From positions 1 to 37,369 of the forward strand of contig NZ_QJTC01000030.1 of assembly GCF_003217575.1 (NCBI RefSeq): a stretch of 37,369 nt of DNA. The letters are read 5' to 3'. This DNA is from Xylophilus ampelinus. Its GTDB lineage: Bacteria > Pseudomonadota > Gammaproteobacteria > Burkholderiales > Burkholderiaceae_C. A program made the position numbers and the translations under genes. Of the stretch, positions 29,807-37,369 are shown piece after piece. Under the pieces are notes generated by a model, which worked only from the letters and a program-made list of their open reading frames with translations, did no database searches and was not told the origin of the DNA. Within the stretch, counting starts at the first letter, position 1. Every line of letters begins with the position of its first letter.

Positions 29807-32741
29807 TCCCCGCCCCCCCGCCGCCGCCCGCGCCATCGCTGCCTGGTTCGCCCAGCGCGGCTGGACGCCGTTCCCCTTCCAGAAACAGGTCTGGAAAGCC
29901 ATGGCCGACGGTCGCTCCGGCCTGCTGCACGCCACCACCGGGGCCGGCAAGACCTATGCCGTATGGCTGGGCGCGCTGCAGGCCTTCGCCGACGCGATGC
30001 CGGCAGCGGAGGCCGCCGACACCCACCCCACCCGCCGCCGTGCTCCCGCCAGCGCGCCGCTCACCGTGCTCTGGCTCACGCCGATGCGGGCGCTGGCGGC
30101 CGACACGCTCTCGGCCCTGCAGGCCCCGCTCGACGCCCTGGCCGCGCAGCACGCCGGACTGGCCCGCTGGAGCGCCGGCGCCCGCACCGGCGACACCGCG
30201 GGCAGCGAGCGCAGCGCGCAGTCGCGCCGGCTGCCCACGGTGCTGGTCACCACGCCCGAGAGCCTGTCGCTGCTGTTGGCCCGCGCCGATGCAGAGGAGG
30301 TGCTGGGCACGGTGCAGCTGGTGGTGGCCGACGAATGGCACGAGCTGCTCGGCAACAAGCGCGGCGTGCAGGTGCAGCTGGCGCTGTCCCGGCTGCAGGG
30401 CTGGAACCCGGCGCTGCGCGTCTGGGGCATGTCGGCCACCCTCGGCAACCTGGACGAGGCGATGCGCACCCTGCTCGGCGCGCCCTTGCCCGGCACGCCC
30501 GAGCCGGCGCTGGTGCAGGGCAAGCTCGACAAGCGCCTGGTGATCGACACCCTGCTGCCCGACCACCCCGAGCGTTTCAGCTGGGCCGGCCACCTGGGCC
30601 TGCGCATGCTGCCGCAGGTGGTGCGGGCGCTGGAGGAGACCACCACCGCGCTGGTCTTCGTCAACGTGCGCTCGCAGGCCGAGCTTTGGTACAAGGCGAT
30701 CCTCGATGCCCGGCCCGACTGGGCCGGCGCGCTGGCGATCCACCACGGATCGCTCGACCGCGGCGTGCGCGAATGGGTCGAGGCGGGCCTGAAGAACGGC
30801 AGCCTGCGCGCGGTCGTTTGCACCAGCAGCCTGGACCTGGGCGTGGACTTCCTGCCGGTGGAGCGGGTGCTGCAGATCGGATCGGCCAAGGGCATCGCCC
30901 GGCTGCTGCAGCGCGCCGGCCGGTCGGGCCACGCGCCGGGCCGGCCTTCGCGCATCACCCTGGTGCCGACGCACAGCCTGGAGCTGGTCGAGGCGGCCGC
31001 CGCCCGCGCCGCGGTGCAGGCCGGCCAGGTCGAGATGCGCACCACGCCGCGCCGGCCGGTCGACGTGCTGGTGCAGCACCTGGTCACCGTGGCGCTGGGC
31101 GGCGGCTTTACGCCCGATGCGCTCTACGACGAGGTGCGCCGCACGGCGGCCTACGCCGGCCTGCCGCGCGACGTGTGGCAGTGGTGCCTGGACTTCGTCA
31201 CCCGCGGCGGCCCGTCGCTGCGGGCCTACCCCGACTACCACCGCGTCGTGCCCGATGCCGAGGGCGTCTGGCGCGTGCCCGACGCCCGCCTGGCGCGCCG
31301 CCACCGGGCCAATATCGGCACCATCGTCAGCGACGCCAGCATGGTGGTGCAGATCCAGCACGGCGCCCGGCTGGGCAGCATGGAAGAAAGCTTCCTCACC
31401 CGCCTCTCCCCCGGCGACTGCTTCATCTTCGCCGGCCGGGTGCTGGAGATGGTGAAGATCCAGGACATGACCGCGTGGGTCAAGCGCGCCGGCACCCAGC
31501 GCCCCACCGTGCCGCGCTGGGGCGGCTCGCGCATGCCGCTGTCCACCGTGCTGGCCGACTTCATGGTGCGGCAACTGGCGCTGGCCGGCGACCACCATTT
31601 CGACGGCCCCGAACTGAAGGCCGTCGAACCGCTGCTGGAAGTGCAGCAGCGCTGGTCGGCCATCCCCACGCCCGGCACCCTGCTGGCCGAGACGCTGCGC
31701 ACCCGCGAGGGCTGGCACCTGTTCGTCTACCCCTTCGCCGGCCGCCACGCCCACACCGGCCTGGCCAGCCTCTTCGCCTGGCGCGCCGCCCAGGGCGAGG
31801 CCGGCACCTTCTCGATCGCGGTGAACGACTACGGCCTGGAACTGCTGAGCGCCACCGAGCGCGACTGGGGCGCGCTGATGCCGGAGCTGCTGCGCACCGT
31901 GGCCGCGCCGGTGGTGCGCGATGCCCCGGCGCCGGATGAACCGCGCACCGCCACCGACGCGCCCTGCTTGCCGGCCCTGCGCGCCGAAGACGCCCTGGCG
32001 ATCCGCAACACCGCCAACGCCGCGCATGCCGAGGCGGCGGACGGGGCCGGCAATCCGCTGCCCGACCCGGCCCGCCACGCCCTGCTGCACGAGGTGCTGG
32101 CCAGCCTCAACGCGACCGAGATGGCCAAGCGCCGGTTTCGCGAGATCGCCCGCGTCTCGGGCCTGATCTTCCAGAGCCACCCCGGCGAGCGCCGCAGCGC
32201 GCGCCAGCTGCAGGCCTCGTCGCAGCTCTTCTTCGAGGTGTTCAAGAAATACGACGCCGCCAACATGCTGCTGCGCCAGGCCGACGAAGAAGTGCTGAGC
32301 CAGGAGCTGGACGTGGCCCAATTGCTCGCCAGCCTGCGCCGCATGCAGGGCCAGACCCTGGTCGTCAAGGCGCTGCAGCGGCCGAGCCCCTTCGGCTTCC
32401 CGCTGATGGTCGAACGCTTCCGCGAGAAGCTCACCAACGAGAACCTGGCCGACCGCATCGCCCGCATGCTGCAGCAGCTGGAAACCGCCGCCGACGCGCC
32501 CGCCGAGCCGGCCCGCAGGAAAAGCGAGGGCATCGTGCCGCCCGACCCGTCGCCCACCCCGCGCCGCCGCGCCGGCAAGGCCGCGCCGGCCGAGGCGCCG
32601 CCCGCCGATCCGGCGCTGCAGGAAGCGACGCAGGAAGTGCGGCGCATGCTGGATTTCTCGCTGACCTCGAAGGCCGAAGACCTGCCGGCCGGCCGGCCGC
32701 GGCGGGAGCGGAAGTCGTCGCGGCCGTTGCCCCGGTTGTAG
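29799..32741 (+). CDS. Ligase-associated DEXH-box helicase, Lhr-like
   Basis: This is a helicase of about 980 residues. Walker A is ATTGAGKT with Lys51, DEWH at residues 178-181, WGMSATLG, and motif [13 protein letters not shown], followed by the Lhr-type C-terminal region and a basic, Pro-rich tail. It should unwind DNA or RNA-DNA during repair. The start is uncertain: a GTG at 29799 fits the beginning of the family and has GGAGAG 8-13 nt upstream; an ATG at 29724 would add 25 unrelated residues; the next ATG falls after the Q-motif area. PdeM normally comes next but lies 3.7 kb away. Confidence 0.9.
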   Translation: MRAPRPPAAARAIAAWFAQRGWTPFPFQKQVWKAMADGRSGLLHATTGAGKTYAVWLGALQAFADAMPAAEAADTHPTRRRAPASAPLTVLWLTPMRALAADTLSALQAPLDALAAQHAGLARWSAGARTGDTAGSERSAQSRRLPTVLVTTPESLSLLLARADAEEVLGTVQLVVADEWHELLGNKRGVQVQLALSRLQGWNPALRVWGMSATLGNLDEAMRTLLGAPLPGTPEPALVQGKLDKRLVIDTLLPDHPERFSWAGHLGLRMLPQVVRALEETTTALVFVNVRSQAELWYKAILDARPDWAGALAIHHGSLDRGVREWVEAGLKNGSLRAVVCTSSLDLGVDFLPVERVLQIGSAKGIARLLQRAGRSGHAPGRPSRITLVPTHSLELVEAAAARAAVQAGQVEMRTTPRRPVDVLVQHLVTVALGGGFTPDALYDEVRRTAAYAGLPRDVWQWCLDFVTRGGPSLRAYPDYHRVVPDAEGVWRVPDARLARRHRANIGTIVSDASMVVQIQHGARLGSMEESFLTRLSPGDCFIFAGRVLEMVKIQDMTAWVKRAGTQRPTVPRWGGSRMPLSTVLADFMVRQLALAGDHHFDGPELKAVEPLLEVQQRWSAIPTPGTLLAETLRTREGWHLFVYPFAGRHAHTGLASLFAWRAAQGEAGTFSIAVNDYGLELLSATERDWGALMPELLRTVAAPVVRDAPAPDEPRTATDAPCLPALRAEDALAIRNTANAAHAEAADGAGNPLPDPARHALLHEVLASLNATEMAKRRFREIARVSGLIFQSHPGERRSARQLQASSQLFFEVFKKYDAANMLLRQADEEVLSQELDVAQLLASLRRMQGQTLVVKALQRPSPFGFPLMVERFREKLTNENLADRIARMLQQLETAADAPAEPARRKSEGIVPPDPSPTPRRRAGKAAPAEAPPADPALQEATQEVRRMLDFSLTSKAEDLPAGRPRRERKSSRPLPRL

Positions 32742-32790
32742 TCCGGGTTCGCTAGGATGGACGCCGCTCTTCGACGTTGCCTTCGCTGCT

Positions 32791-33797
32791 ATGAACCTAC
32801 CTCTCGATCCAGGATTTTCTGAAGTCGTCCAGATGATCGTGCAGGCCCGCCAACGGGCCATGCAGGCGGTCAACACCGGATTGGTCATCTGTATTGGCGG
32901 ATCGGAGCGTTGATCAGCCGCAAGATGCAGAGTGCGGAATGGGGCGACGGCGTCGTGGATCGCCTGGCTGCGCATATCGCCCAGACGCAACCGGGGCTGC
33001 GCGGATTCACCCGGCCCAACCTGTTTCGCATGCGTCAGTTCTACGAGGCGTACAGGCACGACGAGAAAGTCGCGGCACTGCCGAGACTTTTGCCTTGGAC
33101 GCACAACCTGTTGATCCTCAGCCAGAGCAAGCGACCCGAAGAGCGCGAGTTCTACCTGCGGGCCGCCGCGCGGGAAAAGTGGTCCAGTCGCGAACTGGAG
33201 CGGCAGCTGAAGGCCGCCTTGTTCGAACGATCGGTACTGAGTCCGGCAAAAGTCTCGTCGGTGGCGCGACGGATGCACGGCGAAGCATTGGGCGTTTTCA
33301 AGGACAGCTACCTGGTGGAATTCCTGTCGCTACCGGCCGACCATAGCGAAGCCGATCTGCACAGAGGTCTGCTGCTGCAGCTCAGGAGGTTCCTGGCAGA
33401 GCTGGGCCGTGACTTCTGTTTCGTGGGATCCGAATTTCCGGTCCAGGTCGGACAGCGGGATTTCGCACTCGACCTGCTGTTCTTCCACCGCGGCCTGAAT
33501 TGCCTGGTGGCATTCGAACTGAAAGTGGGCCGGTTCGAACCCGAGTACCTGGGCAAGCTGTCTTTCTACCTGGAGGCGTTGGACCGGGACGTGAGAAAGC
33601 CGCACGAGAATCCGGCCATCGGCGTGCTGCTATGCGCCAGCAAGGATGACGAGGTGGTCGAGTACGCATTGAGTCGCAGTGCATCCCCTGCCTTGATCGC
33701 ACAGTACCAAACCCGATTGCCCGACAAACAACTTCTTCAATACAAACTGCACGAGTTCTATCTTCAGAATACGCCCGCGACAAAACAAGACGACTGA
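32791..33797 (+). pseudogene. DUF1016/YhcG-type PDDEXK nuclease, frameshifted
   Basis: Two frames together make one DUF1016 protein of about 335 residues. The first runs from the ATG at 32791 and ends at a TGA at 32911-32913 after 40 codons. The second gives YWRIGALISRKMQSAEWGDG from 32892 onward and continues to 33797. One missing base near 32890 explains the break. The C-terminal part keeps a nuclease-like core, DFALDLLFFH then AFELKVGRFEPEYLGK (D...ExK). The family is found with type I restriction systems and other defence loci. Translation restart at TTG 32910 could yield a 295-residue fragment. A sequencing error is the main alternative. Confidence 0.8.
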
Positions 33798-33931
33798 TCC
33801 GTGCCCATAAAGGCTCCCGGCACATTGCCTGGGTGCGTCAGCGCTGTTGCCATCAGGGCGACATACCCATGCCAACGCCGAGCGAAGGTGCCGCCGCCGC
33901 CGCGTGACGCACCGTAAGAAGTGGATTCACC

Positions 33932-34240
33932 ATGCCCATCGACCTGCCAAAAGACCAGCGCCAGCAGGCGCTCACCTCGATCGAGCGCTATTTCCAGGAA
34001 GAGCGCGACGAGCGCATCGGCAACATTGCCTCAGCCGCGTTGCTGAACTTCTTCATCGAGGAGATCGGCCCGGCGGTCTACAACCAGGCCGTGGCCGACG
34101 TGCAGGAGCGTATCCAGCAGCGCGTGGCCGACATCGACATCGAAGTGCACGAGGAGCCGTTCGGCTACTGGCAGAAGCGCACGCCGCCGGCCGGCCGCAA
34201 GCGCTGGAAACTACGCTACAGCGAACTCATTCCAGCATGA
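33932..34240 (+). CDS. DUF2164 family protein
   Basis: This 102-residue protein fits DUF2164: IDLPKDQRQQALTSIERYF, then RIGNIASAALLNFFIEEIGP and YNQAVADVQERIQ. The family is small, soluble and of unknown function. The last 18 residues, from about RTPPAGRKRW, extend past the usual end. The stop overlaps the GIY-YIG gene start (ATGA), so the two are probably translated together. The 134 bp upstream show no clear promoter. Confidence 0.88.
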   Translation: MPIDLPKDQRQQALTSIERYFQEERDERIGNIASAALLNFFIEEIGPAVYNQAVADVQERIQQRVADIDIEVHEEPFGYWQKRTPPAGRKRWKLRYSELIPA

Positions 34241-35136
34241 ACGACAGCACTCCCAAAACGATTCAGATCTTTCTGCCCCATGGCGATCCACGCGGCATTC
34301 GCGTAGCAGAAATCACTACCCGCATAGTGCAGGTGATCGAGGTGCCGCGCGCCCGGCTGCCGGAATTTCTCCAGATGCCGGAGAGCCGCCAAGTGGCGGT
34401 GTATTTCTTGTTTGGCCAAGGAGAGGACGGCGCAGAAGGCAAGGTCTACATTGGACAGACAGGCGATCTGCGCCTGCGGCTAAACACTCACCAACGTGAG
34501 AAGGAGTTCTGGGAGCGGGCGTTGGTGCTGGTGTCGCGCACGCACAGCTTGACGCAGACCCATGCGTTGCTGCTTGAATGGCTGTGTCTGCAGCAGGTCC
34601 GCCAGGCAGGACGCTACCAAGAGCAAAACGGCAACGCGGGCAGCCGCCCCCATACCCCAGCGCCGCTGGAAGCCGATTGCATCGAAATCTACGAGACCGG
34701 GAGAACCTTGTTGGCCACACTGGGCTATCCGCTGTTTGACCCGGTGGCCAAGCCAATGGCGGAAACGGTTCCGGAAGAGATCTTTTACTGCACATCCAGC
34801 GGTGTGCAGGGGCGTGGCCAGTACACGGAGGAAGGCTTCGTGGTGCTCAAGGGTTCGGTAGGGCGTCGGGACAATGTGCCCTCCATCGTGGGCACGGCCG
34901 GTGCATCGCTGCGTGCCCGCCTATTTGATTCCGGTACGTTGAGTAGAGCCGGAGCCACAGCCGTGTTCAAGCGCGACCACCTGTTTCGTTCGCCCAGCAT
35001 GGGAGCCCTGGCGCTGCTGGGGCGTACTGCCAATGGGTGGATCGAATGGAAGACGGCCGATGGCCGAACCTTGGATCTGGTGAAGCGCCAGGCGCCGCTT
35101 CGGCAAGTGACGCATGAGGGGCGAGACAGCACATGA
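34237..35136 (+). CDS. GIY-YIG nuclease with DUF4357 domain
   Basis: This 299-residue protein has an N-terminal GIY-YIG domain: VYFLFG at 55-60 (in place of GIY), KVYIGQT at 69-75, basic residues R79 and R81, and the likely metal-binding Glu114 in HALLLEWL. The C-terminal DUF4357 shows GRTANGWIEWKTADG (residues about 264-278). Proteins of this form occur in restriction and defence loci and are expected to cut DNA, although the target is unknown. It overlaps DUF2164 upstream and Fic downstream by 4 nt each. Confidence 0.87.
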   Translation: MNDSTPKTIQIFLPHGDPRGIRVAEITTRIVQVIEVPRARLPEFLQMPESRQVAVYFLFGQGEDGAEGKVYIGQTGDLRLRLNTHQREKEFWERALVLVSRTHSLTQTHALLLEWLCLQQVRQAGRYQEQNGNAGSRPHTPAPLEADCIEIYETGRTLLATLGYPLFDPVAKPMAETVPEEIFYCTSSGVQGRGQYTEEGFVVLKGSVGRRDNVPSIVGTAGASLRARLFDSGTLSRAGATAVFKRDHLFRSPSMGALALLGRTANGWIEWKTADGRTLDLVKRQAPLRQVTHEGRDST

Positions 35137-36266
35137 AGTTCGAAACATTCAAAGCCGGCGCCTGGCGCCCGCGCTACCAGTACAAGAGTTTCGAGCCTGT
35201 GCCGGTAAACCACGCATGGTCGTGGGAAGACGTGCACATCAACCTGCTGCTCGAGCGCGCCAATCGCGCGCTGGGGGAGCTCAATGCCTTCTCACTCATC
35301 GTTCCCGACATTGACCTTTTCATCCAGATGCACGTGGCGAAAGAGGCGCAGACCTCCAGCCGCATCGAGGGCACGCAGACCGGCTTCGACGAGGCTCTGA
35401 TGCTGGAGGAAGACATCCGGCCCGAGAAACGCGACGATTGGCGCGAGGTGCGCAACTACATCGACGCTGTCAACATCTCGGTTGCCGAGTTGCAGGCGAT
35501 GCCCTTGTCGAACCGGCTGCTGCGGCAGACGCACGAGGTGTTGATGCGCGGCGCTCGCGGAGAACACAAGCAACCGGGCGATTTCCGGAGCAGCCAGAAC
35601 TGGATCGGAGGCTCCAGCCTGTCCGATGCGGTGTTCATTCCGCCGCATCCCGACGGGGTGCAAGAACTGATGGGTGACTTGGAGAAGTTCTGGCACAACG
35701 AAGACATCACGGTTCCGCATCTGGTGCGGGTGGCCATCAGCCACTACCAGTTCGAGGCGGTGCATCCCTTCCTCGACGGCAACGGCCGGATCGGCCGGCT
35801 GATGATTCCGCTGTATCTGGTCAGCCATGGCCTGTTGGCCAAGCCATCGCTGTATCTCTCTGACTTTTTCGAACGCAACCGTGCCAGCTACTACGACGCG
35901 CTGATGCGCGTGCGCGTCGCCAACGATCTGGTGCACTGGGTGCGGTTTTTTCTCAACGGTGTGGCAGAGACCGCGGTCAAAGGCCGGGACGTCTTCGGGA
36001 AAATTCTCAAGCTGCGCACCGAGGTCGAGCAATCGGTACTCGGCTTGGGCAAGCGGGCACCTCTAGCCACGGCGGCGCTCAAAGTTCTGTACCGGCGGCC
36101 GATGGTGTCGTCGGCCGAACTGGAGAAAGAGCTAGCCGTCAGCACGCCGACGGCAAACGCTTTGATCCGGGAACTGGTGCGCGTGGGCATCCTACACGAG
36201 ATCACGGGACAGCAACGTGGCCGCATCTATGCATTCGATGCTTACCTTGAACTCTTTGTTAGTTAA
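35133..36266 (+). CDS. Fic family protein with built-in inhibitory motif
   Basis: This 377-residue protein has the Fic catalytic motif HPFLDGNGRIGR from His211, which transfers AMP or another nucleotide to a target protein. An N-terminal inhibitory motif SSRIEG (residues 75-80, S-x3-E-G type) makes it a class II, self-inhibited Fic enzyme. Near the C-terminus a winged-helix-like segment (SSAELEKELAVSTPTANALIREL) could bind DNA. It is the last gene of the coupled trio. The target is unknown. DNA after the stop is only about 37% G+C. Confidence 0.92.
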   Translation: MKFETFKAGAWRPRYQYKSFEPVPVNHAWSWEDVHINLLLERANRALGELNAFSLIVPDIDLFIQMHVAKEAQTSSRIEGTQTGFDEALMLEEDIRPEKRDDWREVRNYIDAVNISVAELQAMPLSNRLLRQTHEVLMRGARGEHKQPGDFRSSQNWIGGSSLSDAVFIPPHPDGVQELMGDLEKFWHNEDITVPHLVRVAISHYQFEAVHPFLDGNGRIGRLMIPLYLVSHGLLAKPSLYLSDFFERNRASYYDALMRVRVANDLVHWVRFFLNGVAETAVKGRDVFGKILKLRTEVEQSVLGLGKRAPLATAALKVLYRRPMVSSAELEKELAVSTPTANALIRELVRVGILHEITGQQRGRIYAFDAYLELFVS

Positions 36267-36415
36267 GGAATTGAGCTTTCCTTTTACCAAAAAGGGTGCT
36301 TGGTTAAACTTACTACCCGAGCTTCGACTGCAATGTCAGTTCGGCATTACAAGGAAACGGCCTATCTGTAGCCTTCGTCGCCCCCATCGCGCAGCACGCT
36401 GAAATCGACTTCACC

Positions 36416-37150
36416 ATGACGTTCCAGCCTTCGCCCGGCAACGACTGCTCGCCAAGTGTGCCAATGCCTGACAGCACGGCGGGCCTTTTGCTGGTCCTGG
36501 CGGGAGAAGCCGTCGTGCTGCTGCCCGACAGCGCCCTTTGGTGGCCCGCTACCCGCACGCTGTTCATCGCCGATCTGCACCTGGGCAAGGCGGCTACCTT
36601 CCGGGCGCGTGGCGTGCCGGTGCCGGACGGCACCACGCAGGAGAACCTGCACCGCCTGTCGCGCCTCGTCGCGGCGCACGGCGCCGAGCGGCTGGTGATC
36701 CTGGGCGATTTCTTGCATGCCGCCGAAGCGCAGACGCCCGGCGTGCTGGCCGCCCTGCGGGCCTGGCGCGCGCTGCACGCTACGCTGGAGATCGTGCTGG
36801 TCCGCGGCAACCACGACAGCCATGCCGGCGACCCGCCCGCCTCGCTGGGCATCGCCATCGTCGACGAGCCGTATTTGCTCGGCCCTTTCGCCTGCTGCCA
36901 CCATCCGCAGCGCCACCCCACCCACACCGTGCTGGCCGGCCACGTGCACCCGGCCCTGCAGCTGCGCGGCCCCGGCCGCGACGCGCTGCGCCTGCCGTGT
37001 TTCAGCGTGGAGTCGGGGCTGGTGGTGCTGCCGGCCTTCGGCGAATTTACCGGCACCCATGCGCTGCAGCCCACGGCCGGGCAGGCGCTGTACGCGGTGG
37101 GCGGTGGTCGGGTGTGGGCGGTCCCGGCGGGAAGTCCGGCAGCGGGCTGA
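36416..37150 (+). CDS. pdeM: Ligase-associated metallophosphoesterase PdeM
   Basis: This 244-residue calcineurin-like phosphoesterase has the motifs FIADLHLGKAA (Asp53, His55), ILGDFLH, VRGNHDSH and AGHVHPAL in order, giving a two-metal active site. Members of this group complete the exonuclease-ligase-helicase cassette; nuclease or phosphodiesterase activity on DNA ends is the likely role. Start choice is weak: no good ribosome site lies before the ATG at 36416 or the in-frame ATG at 36464. High G+C returns here, which suggests that the insert ends just upstream. Confidence 0.9.
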   Translation: MTFQPSPGNDCSPSVPMPDSTAGLLLVLAGEAVVLLPDSALWWPATRTLFIADLHLGKAATFRARGVPVPDGTTQENLHRLSRLVAAHGAERLVILGDFLHAAEAQTPGVLAALRAWRALHATLEIVLVRGNHDSHAGDPPASLGIAIVDEPYLLGPFACCHHPQRHPTHTVLAGHVHPALQLRGPGRDALRLPCFSVESGLVVLPAFGEFTGTHALQPTAGQALYAVGGGRVWAVPAGSPAAG

Positions 37151-37223
37151 GGATTGCACCGGGGCGAAAGTAGACGCCGGGGCAGGGGCGTGCTACATAT
37201 GGATGCATTCCTAGTGTGGCGTC

Positions 37224-37369
37224 TCAAAAATAAGCCGAACTAAGTTTATGGGCAGCCCGAGCGACCTTTGCGCCGATCGTATCGGCGCTCTTGTGCCAGA
37301 TGAAAGGTTTCGGGTCGGCGTTATGTCGGTCGATGTATTGCCGGATGGAGCGCTCCAGATCGGCCACGC
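37224..37369 (-). mobile_element. IS630-family transposase, C-terminal part (cut by window edge)
   Basis: The minus strand reads an open frame from the edge to TGA at 37224-37226, with 47 codons ending ...HKLSSAYF. The stretch IDRHNADPKPFIWHKSADTI is the hallmark C-terminus of IS630-type DDE transposases. The catalytic residues lie outside the window. The IS end must lie between 37151 and 37223, possibly next to the TA at 37212-37213, since this family inserts at TA; the inverted repeat cannot be confirmed from one end. Confidence 0.85.

Larger units (their letters stand above)
32742..36415. other. 3.7-kb insert splitting the repair cassette
   Basis: The insert lies between the helicase and PdeM genes, which are usually adjacent. 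It carries a broken DUF1016 nuclease gene and an intact DUF2164 / GIY-YIG / Fic operon. G+C is lower than in the flanks: 27 of 60 bases at 33721-33780 and 22 of 60 at 36241-36300, against 45 of 60 in the ligase gene at 29041-29100. No integrase, terminal repeats or target duplication were seen, so the mode of entry is unknown. Confidence 0.7.

Noticed and set aside
29679-33278. A 1199-codon open frame on the minus strand over the helicase gene
   Set aside because: It is a mirror of strong G/C third-position bias in the plus-strand gene. The product is Arg/Ala/Gln-rich without any domain, and the plus strand encodes clear helicase motifs.

Overview
The window is high-GC bacterial chromosome, most likely from a betaproteobacterium of the order Burkholderiales, family Comamonadaceae. 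This rests on the ribosomal-protein and ATP-synthase sequences and gene order, a regulatory PTS (EIIA-Man/HPr/EI) without sugar permeases, and the style of the short palindromic intergenic repeats. Genus cannot be fixed from the sequence alone.

Layout. Bases 1-5710 carry the end of tuf, then rpsJ and rplC-rplD-rplW-rplB-rpsS-rplV-rpsC-rplP-rpmC-rpsQ. A terminator, a sigma70-type promoter and a leader lie between rpsJ and rplC, and a strong terminator follows rpsQ. Bases 5770-9540 hold housekeeping and redox genes: a Prx5-like peroxiredoxin, a GNAT acetyltransferase, a divergent cytochrome b561 / cytochrome c' pair, a TlpA-like thioredoxin and a putative lipoprotein. Bases 9636-12247 encode the regulatory PTS (EIIA-Man, HPr, EI). 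A DMT-family exporter follows at 12302-13156. On the minus strand, 13381-18903 is a probable operon ybeD-lipB-lipA-SNF2 helicase, with the helicase start overlapping the lipA stop. The complete F1Fo ATP synthase operon atpIBEFHAGDC lies at 19313-26564 and ends in a clean terminator.

From 26908 to 37150 is the ligase-associated DNA repair cassette: MBL-fold exonuclease, ATP-dependent ligase, Lhr-like DEXH helicase and PdeM phosphoesterase. The first two genes overlap. A 177-bp stretch with two palindromic repeats separates ligase from helicase, and a 3.7-kb insert of lower GC separates helicase from PdeM. The insert holds a frameshifted DUF1016/YhcG-type nuclease gene, then DUF2164, GIY-YIG/DUF4357 and Fic genes joined by 4-nt overlaps. 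These families often accompany type I restriction-modification and other defence loci, but no hsdR, hsdM or hsdS is present here. The window ends in the 3' part of an IS630-family transposase.

At least four types of palindromic sequence sit between genes: four copies of GCTAT-N7-ATAGC, a 124-bp imperfect palindrome that reaches into the stop codon of the SNF2 gene, a 121-bp inverted-repeat element between ptsH and ptsI, and a REP-like hairpin that carries the presumed ribosome-binding site of the DEXH helicase. The points most worth following are the interrupted repair cassette with its defence-type cargo, and the repeats placed at translation or termination signals.
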